Assembly (NCBI GenBank): GCA_949126835.1
Contig: OX421497.1
Location: 45,221,226 to 45,285,225, forward strand
DNA from: Anisus vortex
Taxonomy: Eukaryota > Mollusca > Gastropoda > Planorbidae
Direction: 5' to 3'
DNA length: 64,000 nucleotides
The notes beneath the pieces are model-generated. The model had not been told where the DNA came from. It was given only the letters and a program-made list of their open reading frames with translations, and made no database searches. Each line of letters starts with the position of its first letter. Positions within the stretch are counted from its first letter, which is position 1. Both the position numbers and the translations under genes were made by a program. Of the stretch, positions 21,568-31,876 are shown in pieces.

Positions 21568-22003
21568 ACGATTATTATCCAAACATCCATTTCACACCAT
21601 ATGTACAAAGTAAAGTATCCTGTCATTATTATCCAAACATCCATTTCACATCATAGGTACAAAGTAAAGTATCCCGTCATTATTATCCAGACATCCATTT
21701 CAAACCATATGTACAAAGTAAAGTATCCTGTCATTATTATCCAAACATCCATTTCACATCAAAGGTACAAAGTAAAGTATCCCGTCATTATTATCCAGAC
21801 ATCCATTTCAAACCATATGTACAAAGTAAAGTATCCCGTCATTATTATCCAAACATCCATTTTAATCCATATGTACAAAGTAAAGTATCCCGTCATTGTT
21901 ATCCAAACATCCATTTTAAACCATATGTACAAAGTAAAGTATCCCCTCATTATTATCCAAACATCTATTTTAAACCATATGTACAAAGTAAAGTATCTCG
22001 TCA
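21568..22003. repeat. 54-bp minisatellite, eight units, open in frame
   Basis: The unit starts TTATTATCCAAACATCCATT and ends with an AAAGTAAAGTATCCCGTCA-like part; copies differ by a few bases. As 54 is a multiple of three, both strands keep long open frames (183 and 99 codons) made of an 18-residue repeat. I do not consider either a gene. Confidence 0.85.
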
Positions 22004-22015
22004 GATCAAATCGAT

Positions 22016-22118
22016 CCATAGAGACCGTTAAGCAGCGTTTACTAGTTTCTGTGACCACGGAATACTAGGGGATTATGTGGCAAGCCTTTAATTTACCCAA
22101 CTAAATTCAGGTATCCAT
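22016..22118 (-). mobile_element. SINE, left part, split by a LINE
   Basis: Tail half of the SINE (GCGTTTACTAGTTTCTGTGA, then the ATTATGTGGC and CCAACTAAATTCAGG blocks). It is interrupted after GGTATCCAT, where the LINE begins. The rest of the SINE resumes at 26591. Confidence 0.75.
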
Positions 22119-23987
22119 ATTCCGAGTCTGGGTATTACTCATTTGAGCTGCCCCGGTCACTTGCCAACTCGCGTTGGGGCATTGACCGAAAAATCCACGT
22201 CCAACGTGAACTGTCAGTTTCCAGTCTCCATCTCGGATGGAGGAGAACCACGCGGTTCTGAAGTCTCAGGAAGTGGGACCGCTCACATGAGGGTAGAGGT
22301 ATTAACTTGTGACCCTTCTAGGGCAGGACTGCCATTGCAGGGGCCCAAGGCGCACACTATCTCTGACCGTACGGGAAAAGCAAAGCCTGGGAATGGTGGA
22401 AACCCGGGCGCTGTTGTTGCCAAGCAGCAGTCGAAAGTCACCCTCTGCCAAGTGGAGCACAGATCCGACAAGCCCCACCTAGGAGCTTCGTGTAGCCGGA
22501 CTGGAGAGGCCCGTTCGCGGGATTCCCGGGTGAAAAGGCAAGACACGATAGGACTCTGTTCCCAGGATAAGCAGAAAAGCAGCTGTCAGTTGCCAGCCAG
22601 GAAATGTAGCCGCTCTAGACGGGAGCATTCCTGGAAGACTGGAGGCCAAAGCGGCCTACGAACTGGCAGTAAAACCAGGGCTGGTGGTACCCTGTGTCCC
22701 GGTGTACATGACATACATCCGGGGAATCCCACCTTGGGTGGTCAGGTCAGTCACAATAAGACCGCGTTCTGCCAATCCCCGACGGTGACTCCTGCGACTA
22801 GTGATACGGCGCACAGATCCAATAAGCCCTTAGGGGTTTCGTGTTCCCGGTTTAGGGGTGCTCGTGCGCGGGTATCCCGAGCTGAGAGGCGTAACACGAT
22901 AGGACTCTGCTCCCAGCGAAAGCGGAGGAAGCCCGACGGTAGACGTGACCTAGGCAAAGGTTCGCACCAAAAGAGCGCCCAGCTCCGGGTGATGCACCTG
23001 AACGTGTTCGGCCTGATCCCCAAGTCTCTAGAGATCCTAAAACTCTTGCATGAGTATGATATTGACGTGGCAATGTTCCAGGAGTGCAAAATTGGTAAGA
23101 AGAGGGTGGCATCCTTTTCGGGATATACGATCTTCCGATGCACCTGCTGCTTGGGAGGCAGTGGAGGGTTGGCAACCCTTGTCCGAAGTTCACTACAAGC
23201 TCGAGTGGTGAACCGCAGAACGGGCAGTTGCAAGACCGATATCCTAACCCTGGAGGTGTTGAAGAATGGAAAGGCTTACACCCTGACCAACGTCTACAAC
23301 CCTCCGAAGAAGGATTTGGACCTCACCGTGGAGGCACATCTTTCTCGCACTTGTATTGGCGGTGATTTCAATGCATCACCGGCCTGGGGCTATGCTGTCG
23401 CCAACAACTCAGGACGACTGGTGGAGGAGCTATGCAACAGCACGACGCTGATCCGATTACAGGGTACCGATACCCCAGCTACCTTTTTCCACACGGGAAA
23501 TGGCAGTGAATCGAGGCCGGATCTCACGCTCGTGAGTGCTGATCTGGCTGCTAGCACCTCTATGGAAGTCTTGGGTGATGTTGGGAGTGATCATTTGCCC
23601 GTGTTGGTCACTATCAATATAGGAAAAGCAAGCAGCGAACCTTCCGGGCCCAGGAAGTGGATCTACTCGAAGGCACGATGGGACGAGTACAGAAGGCGCA
23701 CCGATCGCGCTCTTGAAGAAGTGCTTATCGAGACTGGGCCTATCGACTCAGTGTATGGTACGATGGTTAAAGCCATACTAGGGGTTGCCAGAAAGACGAT
23801 ACCAAGGTCACATGAGAAGCGCAAGTTCAGACCGTTTTGGACAAAAGCCCTAGGAGAGTTGGTCCGCAAAAGGAGGGCTGCTCGCAAGCTCGCGAGCAGG
23901 CGGAAGACGGCCGAGAGCCGTCGAGAGTACAACCGTTTAACGGCGGAAGTGAAAGGGGCTATCGCGGAGGCAAAGTTGTCGAAATAG
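22119..23987 (+). pseudogene. LINE pol, N-terminal extension and endonuclease
   Basis: The frame is open from the insertion border; the first ATG in it is at 22287. Residues to about 280 (counting from TTG at 22143) are rich in S, R and G with repeated SxxRxxGARxRxSR units. The endonuclease follows with MHLNVFGLIPKSLEIL, MFQECKIG (catalytic E), CIGGDFNASP, RPDLTLV and GDVGSDHLPVLVTI (SDH). The frame then enters the linker and stops at TAG 23985-23987 while homologous sequence continues in the same frame. Confidence 0.8.
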
Positions 23988-24738
23988 ACTGATACATGTG
24001 CTGGATTGGACCTTGCGGATAGCCGGCAGGCATGGAACCTAGTCAACCACCTTGAGCGAGCTGAGGTAGCTAGCAGAGCACCAGCTTCGTTGGCAAGAGC
24101 AGGGGCAGGCCCCATGGTATCGGATACCAAGCGGGCTGAGATGCTCAACCGTCACTTCGTAAGTGTCGGAAAACTGGGTGGAAGAACGAGTGTGTCTGCT
24201 GGGCTTGATAAAGTCCGGAAGGCAAACGAATGCCACATGACGGGAGAGGGTGAGGCTAGCACATTCACGGTGCCCTTTACTCGGCAGGAACTGGAGTATG
24301 TTTTGAGACGGTGCAAAGCGAAGAAGGCCCCAGGGCTGGATGGGATTAGCAACGAGCTGATCACTCACCTTGGGGCTGTTGGCAAGGGCAAACTCTTGGA
24401 GCTCGTAAACCGAACATGGTCTGAAGGTGTCCTACCGAAACAGTGGAGAGAGGCCTTGGTGGTACCCATCTTGAAGAGGAGTAAAGACCCGGGTCAGGCC
24501 GAAAGCTACCGACCGATTTCCCTAACATCGTGTGTAGGGAAGGTAGCTGAGAGATTAATCAATAGGAGGCTTGTGAGGTTCCTAGAGGATAATGGACTGG
24601 TTACCCCCACTCAAGCAGGCTTCCGTAGTGGAAGAAGCTCGATGGACCATGTGACGCTCTTGGTCCAGAAAATGGCTGACGGGTTTCAGCGGAAAGAGTC
24701 TACACTAGCAGTGTTCCTGGATTTTAAACAGGCCTATG
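23988..24738 (+). pseudogene. LINE pol, reverse transcriptase, first half
   Basis: It continues in frame after the TAG. Visible RT motifs are KAPGLDGISNELI, LVVPILKRSKDPGQAESYRP, ISLTSCVGKVAERLINRRL, TQAGFRSGRS and FLDFKQAYDR (motif A). Immediately after YDR the sequence jumps to the region around motif B in another frame. A block of roughly 70-90 residues present in related RTs is therefore missing, inferred from the usual A-to-B distance. Confidence 0.8.
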
Positions 24739-26491
24739 ACAGGGCTCAGCACTGTCCTGTACATTGTTCCTGGCTTTTATCAATGACCTGCCGAACTATC
24801 TGGGAAGCTCGTCACTGCTTTTCGCAGACGATCTTGTGGTCTGGTCGACCGGGAGGGAAGCGCGTGCTCTCGAGCGGGCCCTCCAGCAGGATTTGAACGC
24901 AGTAGCCTGTTACGCCAAGCTTTGGGGTATGGAAGTAAACTGCCTAAAAACAGTTTACTCGCTCTTTACCCTCGGAATCGATATCCTCAAAGAGCCGATC
25001 GAGCTGAACATTGACGGCCGCGCCCTGGCATGCGACCAGAAGCCGGTCTATCTCGGAGTGACACTGGACCGAAAGCTAACGATGTATGACCATGTGAGGT
25101 TAGTCCAAGAGAGAGCTTCTTCTAAGCTGAACATTGTCAAGAGACTGGCCAGTACTGGCTGGGGTGCGAAGGCGAGTGTGTTGATGAATCTTTACCTAGG
25201 AGCGGTAAGATCCCAGATCGATTACAGCCTCCCGGTGCAAATCTATGCGTCTGATACTGCTTTGAAGACGTTGGACTCTGTACAAAATCAAGCCCTCAGA
25301 CTAATATGTGGAACGTTCCGAACCGCCCCGACATCGGCTGTTGAAATCATGGCAAACGTGCCGCCTCTGAATGGGAGAAGGAAAAGGGCCGTTATTACTG
25401 CTTACGAGCGGTATAAGCGGTTGGAGGAAAGTACCCCCCTCAGGATGCTCGTGGCTTCCTGGGTGGGAAGAGGCCGGATCTCAATGCAGTCCTTCATGCA
25501 CCACGCATTGAAGCTCAGCGCAGAGATTGGACTCCCGGTCGACCGCATGCCCATGCGGACGGGAGTGGAACCTCCTCCTCACCTATCCTTCAACCTACCA
25601 GAGATACGGGCGAACCTGATGGATGCAGTCGGACCCAGCGCTTGCCTGACTGAGAGGCGCGCAGCTGCTCTAAGGACGGTACGGGCATACTCGGGATTCG
25701 TTGAGGCATACACTGATGGGAGCGCGATCAGTGGGACCGAAGAGCGTTCTGGGTATGGTGCTCTTGTGTCGTACCCGAAGGCAGAAGAAAAACGGGCTGA
25801 GCTAAGTGGGCCGTGTGGAGCAATCTGCATCTTTGATGCGGAGATGGAAGCCATCAGAATTGCCGTTGAGGCAATTGGGAAAACGTTCGAAGAAACACCA
25901 TCTGCTCGTGATGATGTGGTTATCTTCACTGATGCACTTTCAGTTCTCCAAGCCATCGACGGCTTGGGGAGTTGGCCCGAACTGCTTGTCCGACTATTAG
26001 CTGCTATTTCCGATCTGATCCTCAGGTACGAGGTGAAGGTCATATTGCAGTGGATTCCAGGTCATGCAGGAGTCCCTGGCAATGAGATAGTGGATGCCTT
26101 GGCCAAGAAGGGATCCCTGACACCCACTCCGGAGGGTCCGTCCACCTTAGCGAGTGCCCGCAGATCAATACGTGAGTGGGAGACAAGACAATGGAATAAG
26201 AGTTGGGACGAGTCTGACAAGGGTCGAGGTGTGTGGCAGCAACTAAAACGGCCAAATCGAGCTGATCCGTGGTGGAAGCTCCGCAGGAGAGAACAGGCTA
26301 CGATAGCCCAGTTCCGTACAGGGCACTGCCCTATTGGTGCCTATTTCGGACGATTTAGGCCCAATTTCGATTCGCGGTGCCGACACTGCTTTGAAGCAGA
26401 AGAGACGGTCGAGCATTTGCTTTTAGACTGCCCTGCCTTGCAGGAGGAAAGAGTAGATGGGAATGGTCAACAGTTTGCACCATCCCTTTAG
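24739..26491 (+). pseudogene. LINE pol, RT second half, RNase H and cysteine tail
   Basis: It begins with QGSALSCTLFLAFINDL (motif B and onward), then SLLFADDLVV (motif C). The thumb follows with PVYLGVTLDRKLT and SQIDYSLPVQIY. RNase H shows its acidic set: AYTDGSAISG, DAEMEAIRIAVEAI, FTDALSVLQAI and IPGHAGVPGNEIVDALAKKG. The tail FRTGHCPIGAYFG and CRHCFEAEETVEHLLLDCP is a CCHC-like motif found at the end of I-type elements. This frame is fully open for 575 or more codons. Confidence 0.85.
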
Positions 26492-26590
26492 GGGAACCTG
26501 GCTGTGCTACGTAGTACAAGTGTGTTTGTCCTCCGAATCCTAAGAGATTAGTCTCGATTCGATCACTCCGGTGAGTGAGGTTTAAAGTCT

Positions 26591-26710
26591 GGTATCCATC
26601 AGAGCATAGACACAGGGACACCCACAAGACCCGATAACGAATACTCGCCTTCAGCAGGATTCGAACACTGGACCTTCGGTACTGCTACCGCTTGGCCACC
26701 GATTTGTTTA
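26591..26710 (-). mobile_element. SINE, right part, split by a LINE
   Basis: Head half of the SINE on the minus strand. CGGTGGCCAAGCGGTAGCAG is the A-box region and TGTTCGAATCC the B box. It begins with the duplicated GGTATCCAT shared with 22110-22118. Confidence 0.75.
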
Positions 26711-27177
26711 GGTAGGCCTATATTATTCATCAATAAATGAACATTTCTACATATTAATGTTTTTACGGTCAGGAAAATCAACAAATGTTTGTTAATTTTT
26801 TTTTTTAAATTTAAATTTGACCTATCTTTTCATATTTCGACAATATTTCAATTATATACTTTATCTCTGGGTTAAATGTTAAATATTTTAGTAAGGATTA
26901 ACAGTATGTGTGGGCTACTCCATTTTTTTTGGGCGAATATTTTATCAGATCATTGATCATTTGGTTACTGGTTTATAGAAATCTCTTATACGAAACATTT
27001 ATCATATTATGTCCTGATCTCTATGTGTTTTTCTGTATCTACTGCTCATTAACAGGTCTTAATATCACATTTTAATGTTAATTCAAATGTATACCTTATT
27101 TTTAATATTTCTTTTTTTTCTAAAATAGGATATTACCTTTGTAAGTTTTATATTGGATAGTATAGTGTTACTGTGCA

Positions 27178-27350
27178 CAGCCACCTTTACTTTACCTTAA
27201 CTAATGTCAGGTACCCATCAGAGCTGGGTAGACTCAGAGACACCCTCCAGACCCGGGAAAAAATCCAAGCCTACGACAGGATTCGAACCCGGGACCTTCG
27301 GTACGACAGACGAACGCGCTGCTGTACGGCCACCGGCTGGACTAGCTGTA
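27178..27350 (-). mobile_element. tRNA-derived SINE, head and body
   Basis: Minus strand: GGTGGCCGTACAGCAGCGC, then CGGGTTCGAATCC, then the body through AGCTCTGATGGGTACC and CATTAGTTAAGGTAAAG. It ends just downstream of an M20 pseudogene exon. Confidence 0.8.
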
Positions 27351-27372
27351 TGTAGTAATTATACATATTTAC

Positions 27373-27502
27373 CGAAATGCAGTTTTATGACCCTTGTATC
27401 TTTCCGTGACCTTGAACCCCTTTCTCTTCAGAAACTTGACAATTCTGTCATGGCATTTATACTCCTTGCTAGACTTTTCACGAAGTCTCCAGATGTCTTT
27501 CC
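27373..27502 (-). pseudogene. M20 pseudogene, first visible exon
   Basis: Encodes KDIWRLREKSSKEY, HDRIVKFLKRKGFKV and GHKTAFR, matching the amino-terminal helix region of PM20D2-like proteins. The acceptor is CTATTTAG and the donor CG|GTAAAT. The two leftover bases CG join the first C of the next exon to give the expected arginine of FRAEF. The exon is open and in phase. Confidence 0.8.
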
Positions 27503-27754
27503 CTAAATAGAAATGAATTAATTACTACAAGTAACCATTATGAATTTAACCTCATATAAAAACCTACATTTCCTTTCAGTTCATGCCTACACTTTCAGTG
27601 AACGCCTACGCTCATCCGTGGTCCGAGTCTAGTCCTGACTTTTGAACAATAAAAAGTCACATTAATTAGACAACCCCAAAGAAAGCATTCAATGACGGCA
27701 ATGCGTTGTCCGCCCTATCCTATCCCTGGCTCTTATCATTCTTGGCGGGTTTTA

Positions 27755-27800
27755 AGACAGATAAGATAAGACTTCTTTATTGATCCAAACAAATTTGTCT
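27755..27800 (-). mobile_element. LINE 3' tail
   Basis: AGATAAGATAAGACTTCTTT followed by GATCCAAACAAATTTGTC is a short 3' tail of a non-LTR element on the minus strand. The AAGAT units resemble the tail at 3024-3041. Confidence 0.4.
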
Positions 27801-28097
27801 TGATTACAGATGTTTTCTCTTTCAGCATATTTTAAACAAAATAAAAGAATTATTTGTACTTAAACACAGAAATTCTGAGAAATAAACTTATAAAAATAGA
27901 CATGCTCGCACAGTATCACACAATTTATCATACAAGAAAAAGTTCATTAGCAGTCAGCTATTGTATTCTGGCTGACTGAAGTGTTAAACGATATATTTCT
28001 TGTTACGTATATTATTTGTGTGAATTATCATAGTGGATAATAATGGTATGAGGTTGACGCACAAGAATTACATGTCTGGTGTGCATATCCTTCTTTT

Positions 28098-28285
28098 TGT
28101 TGTAATGCACGCTTTTAATATTTAGCACGTGTTAAGTGTTCAGTCAAATGGCAATGGAATATTCGAGCAAGAGAGAAACCATTTTATATTTAAGGGAGTT
28201 AATTTGACTGTACTTTCAAGGTAACTTTTGTAATTATTCATTTATTTCCCTTTGACTATATTTCTCTAAAATACATCATTAACTG
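28098..28285. repeat. Unclassified dispersed repeat (copy at 43060-43245)
   Basis: Shares with 43060-43245, in the same orientation, CTTTTAATATTTAGCACGTG, GAATATTCGAG, TTTTATATTTAAGGGA, GGTAACTTTTGTAA, TTTCCCTTTGAC and CACTACTTCCC. The right half of the other copy overlaps a retroviral-type protease frame, so it may be the edge of an LTR element. Confidence 0.65.
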
Positions 28286-28299
28286 CAACATTTAAAACA

Positions 28300-29270
28300 A
28301 ACACTACTTCCCCATAAATGAACCTTATTTAACTGGCTTAACAGTGTATAGTGTTTGGATGTTAATACCGTATTTTTTTTCAAAACCAGTTTTCGGTTCT
28401 ATAAATGCGATTTTAATTTGAATTTCGGTTCACCACCCCAACCTTTGCGCGCGAGGTCACAGGCCGGAAAAGTGTGCCTAGTTTTGTAGGTATATTTGAA
28501 AATGAGTTCAAACTTGATTATTGTTTGCAGGTGTTAATGTTTTTATATTTATATAGCTATTAACTTAGTCTCCTCGGAGTGTATTATATTACAGTTGCTG
28601 AAATATTGGTCTCCAGCTATCAGACATTGAATATGATTGAACAGACGAATCCACTACAATACTTTTTATTTTGTAAGGAAATAAAAGAACGCCTTGTTGC
28701 AGCACATATTTATTTAATTCTTTTTACTCACAGTTCACATCAACGAATACACAGTTATATTTTCAACATTGATATATTTTACTAATTCTGAGTCCATTTC
28801 TAGAACGCAACTACACGTTCATCTCTTACAAATATCTACAGGAACTGAATTATTAAGCATGGTCAGTCATGTGACCCCCTACTTCCGATCTAGGTTTTAT
28901 TTAATATACAATTATGGGTTTTATTTCGAGTTTTATAATTCTTACTTAATATTATAATTGATTTACATGAGTCATTTCCCTTGTATTATTACTTGCATCA
29001 TAGCAGCAGGGCATTCAAGGGATTGATTTTGGGGAATTCAATATGATTTTTTTTACACCTTTACTGTAAATTTCTCTAGAACTTAAAAAAAATGTGGGCT
29101 AATTGATTAAAGCTTTCAATAGTGATAATTAAATTTCCGATTATCTTTGACCATTAATATAAAGAAGCACACGCGTAGAATCTTTAAATTGTTTAAATTA
29201 TACTAACATTTTAGAATAAAAATCAATCTAATCTAACAACACACCGCAGACCTAGACTTGTATAATAATG
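28300..29270. other. No gene seen
   Basis: AT-rich. Short frames at 28579-28785 and 28769-28957 show no family features. No missing first exon of the M20 pseudogene was found here on the minus strand. Confidence 0.4.
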
Positions 29271-29331
29271 TATTGTACATGTCTGTTATGGTGTGTGACA
29301 GGGGTCAGTCCTCGGCCCAGTTCTTTTAACC

Positions 29332-31167
29332 CAGTGGTTCTCAACCGGTGCTCCACGGAGCACTGGTGCTCCGCGAGATAGTTGCAAGTGTTCCGCGAAA
29401 TTATGAAACTCAAAATTTCATGTTCACTCACTTACTCTATCTGATTGAGCTGAACAAATGCTTATAATAGGTAGTCCAAACGGGGAAAAATCGGCCATTT
29501 TGCCTATTTTTACTGCTTTGTAACGAAGTTTTGACTCACTTGTACTAATGCTACATAAATAAAATTTATATGTGATTAAAGTTAAAGCCTTTGTCTGACA
29601 AAATATTTAACTTTTAAACTCATTAATTGTATTTAAAAAAGTGTTTTGTGTTTTTGAATAGTGGGGTGTTGGGTCGTTTTGGCAGCGGCTTTCAAAACGG
29701 GTCAGTAAATTTTCATTCTCCCTCGTTCGTTTTATTCAGGAAAACGAAATAGTGAATCAATTTCTATGCTGTCTTGAGCTTACCGAACGTTCGACAGGAC
29801 AAGATGTCTTTGATTCTATTTCTTCCTATTTCGAACAATATTCAAAATATCATGGGATTTGTGTGTGGGAATTTGTACGGACGGTGCTCCATCAATGGTA
29901 GGCTCATTAAAAGGGTTTGTGACGCTCGCCAAGAAAAGAAACGCCAATATTATATCTACTCACTGTTTTTTGCACAGAGAATCTCTGGTGTCCAAAACAT
30001 TACCAGTAGTATTTAAACCCTGTGCTAGACAAAGTTTTAAATATGGTAAACTTCATAAAATCGAGACCTTTGAAAATACGCGTCTTTAAAAATCTTTGCA
30101 TCTCTATGGAAGCCAAGTACGAATCTTTGCTTTTGCATTCTGAATCGAAATGGTTATCCAGAGGAAAAGTGTTACGTCGTTTTTTAGAACTGAAGGATGA
30201 ATTGATGACCTTTTTCCAAAATGAAAATATGAATGATTTTGTGGAATATCTTCAAAAGACATTTGATGTGCTATATTGGCTTTTTAGCTGATATTTTTTA
30301 TTATTTAAATTGTGTTAATACCATCCTTCAATGAAGAAAATTTAATTTGTTAACATCGACCGAAAAATTGACAGCCTTTCGGAAAAAAAGTTATTTTAAA
30401 AAAAATCGTTTGTTGGAAAAAAAGAAAGTAGATATCTTTCCTTCTCTTAATGATAACATTACCGACGAAATTATTTCAGCAGTAATAGAGCATTTAACTT
30501 TATTAGAAGAAAAGATTGAATTTTATTTTCCATCAATAAACGTAGAAACATATGACTGGATACGTAATCCCTTTGCCACGGTTGATACATCAAATAGTAA
30601 GTTGTCATACCAAGAAGAAGAAGAATTAATCAACCTATCATCGGATCGTACACTTAAAATAAATTTTCCGAAATGGTTCTGGATGAATTTTGGATCTTTG
30701 TGCAAGAAGAATACTCAGCTCTCTCCATGAAGGCACTTAAAATCTTGTTGCAATTTTTAACATCATATTTGTGTGAACTCGGTTTCTCGATAGTCACCAT
30801 CATAAAAACTAAAAAACGAGCAACACTTACTAATTTGGATGAAGAATTGAGGGTAGTTATTTCTAAAATTAGGCCTAATATCACTGAAATTTGTAAAAAC
30901 CGTCAAGCTCAGGTTTCACATTAAATCTTTTTATTTTTCTGAATTAAATTTTGCTCAATGTTATTTTTTTACTTATTAAATTTATTTTTATTAAAAATTT
31001 GTTTGTCATGTTATAATTTTAAACTCTTATGTTATAATCTTTTTTTTTCAATAAAATTCGTACGTATGTGTATTTGTTTTGTTTTTTTTACTCCTTGATT
31101 TTGGTGCTCCCCAAATTTTTGTCATGATCAAAAGTGCTCCCCGACTTCAAAAGGTTAAGAACCACTG
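29332..31167 (+). mobile_element. hAT transposon with perfect 8-bp target duplication
   Basis: Termini CAGTGGTTCTCAACC (left) and GGTTAAGAACCACTG (right) are inverted repeats with one mismatch. TTTTAACC lies directly outside both (29324-29331 and 31168-31175). The inside carries a degraded transposase (29730-30924). It splits the LINE at 29279-32270 between two codons of its RT. Confidence 0.9.
29730..30924 (+). pseudogene. hAT transposase (ZBED5/SCAND3-like), broken
   Basis: Pieces in different frames fit a transposase of the ZBED5-like hAT group: FLCCLELTERSTGQDVFDSI, ICTDGAPSMVGSLKGFVTLA, STHCFLHRESL, VLNMVNFIKSRPLK, LLLHSESKWLSRGKVLRRF, LEKKKVDIFPSLND and the dimerisation region LLQFLTSYLCELGFSIVT with LDEELRVVISKIRP. 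Frameshifts occur near 30015, 30290 and 30660-30730, and the BED zinc finger is absent. It is non-functional. Confidence 0.8.
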
Positions 31168-31807
31168 TTTTAACCCTTTAAACCCAACACCTCTCCTTTG
31201 TCATCGAATGCCACAACCTGAAATATCATTCTTTCGCCAATGACACCCAGCTCTATAACAGTAATGAGCCTGAAGACTTCGACGGGCTCCATGCTTCCAT
31301 CTCCATCTCCACCTGTTTCTTGGACATCAACAACTGGATGACGGAAAACAAGTTTAAGTTGAACAGCGAGAAGACTGGAGCTCTTATCGTTGGTACGAGA
31401 TAGAGGGTCATGTCCCTCACTGCGTCCGATCTTCAGCTGGCCGACACAACAGTATCTTTCTCCCCGACTGTCAAGAGTCTTGGAGTCTATCTGGCTGTCC
31501 ATGCAGCCCCACATCTCCTTCCTCACCAAAATCTGCTTCTTCCACCTGCGTCGTATTGACGCCAGCCGTCACTATCTCACCAAGGAAGCTTGTGTTAAGC
31601 TTGTCATCTCTCTTCTGGATTATTGCAATTCGCTCTTGGCTGGCCTCTCAGCCTCCTCCCTTCAGAGCCTCCAACGTGTCTAGAACTGTGCTTCCCGACT
31701 GGTCCTTAAGAAGAAGACGTCGACTCATATCACTCCTCTTCTCTGATCTCTGCACTGGCTACCCATTAACCACCGGATCTCCTACAAGATAGCTTCCTTT
31801 TGCTATA

Positions 31808-31876
31808 TAAATAAATACATAAATATGAGACTTATATAGCGCATATCCCGTTCCCATTGGGAACAGTTCTATGCGC
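31808..31876 (-). mobile_element. 69-bp LINE-tail insertion with 7-bp target duplication
   Basis: TGCTATA is found at 31801-31807 and 31877-31883. The 69 bp between are, on the minus strand, AGCGCATAGAACTGTTCCCA followed by a GGGATATGCGCTATATAAGT-like part and an ATTT-rich tail. This matches the last bases of the host LINE (32219-32260) in the opposite orientation. Removing the insert and one duplicate restores the LINE's reading frame. Confidence 0.8.

Larger units (their letters stand above)
22119..26590 (+). mobile_element. I-type LINE (nimbus-like) with 9-bp target duplication
   Basis: Contains, in order, an amino-terminal extension, an apurinic-type endonuclease, a reverse transcriptase, an RNase H and a cysteine-rich tail. 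This set and the RNase H domain point to the I group; the Biomphalaria element nimbus is the closest named relative I know. GGTATCCAT occurs at 22110-22118 and 26591-26599, inside a SINE, so these are the insertion borders. The open frame already runs at the first base, so the copy is 5'-truncated or starts without a normal ATG. One in-frame TAG and a deletion in the RT disable it. It lies in an intron of the M20 pseudogene on the opposite strand. Confidence 0.85.
14400..27502 (-). pseudogene. PM20D2: M20 peptidase gene (PM20D2-like), broken, eight exons visible
   Basis: Eight minus-strand exons join in the right order and, mostly, the right phase to give a protein of the M20 metallopeptidase family resembling human PM20D2, a cytosolic dipeptidase. 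From 5' to 3' they lie at 27373-27502, 21178-21361, 20665-20811, 19131-19274, 18002-18156, 16371-16496, 15075-15183 and 14400-14575. The first coding exon is not seen. The exon at 20665 needs two small length changes and the one at 19131 needs one to restore phase. The metal and catalytic positions of the family are also changed: GHACGH-type to GHSRGH, PAEE-type to a broken HPDN, MAHP-type to TAYP, and the late IHP to LKV. I infer a dead duplicate. Six exons remain fully open, so decay is recent or a few lesions are assembly errors. Confidence 0.8.

Noticed and set aside
21517..22068. 183-codon plus-strand frame
   Set aside because: It is made of the 54-bp minisatellite, with the reverse strand also open.
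22283..24368. Minus-strand frames of 70-161 codons opposite the LINE
   Set aside because: They are shadow frames of a GC-rich coding strand; no family features, and the plus-strand frame carries all domains.
28300..29270. Missing first exon of the M20 pseudogene
   Set aside because: I searched the minus strand for an ATG-started frame ending in a donor with the right phase and found none that resembles the family.
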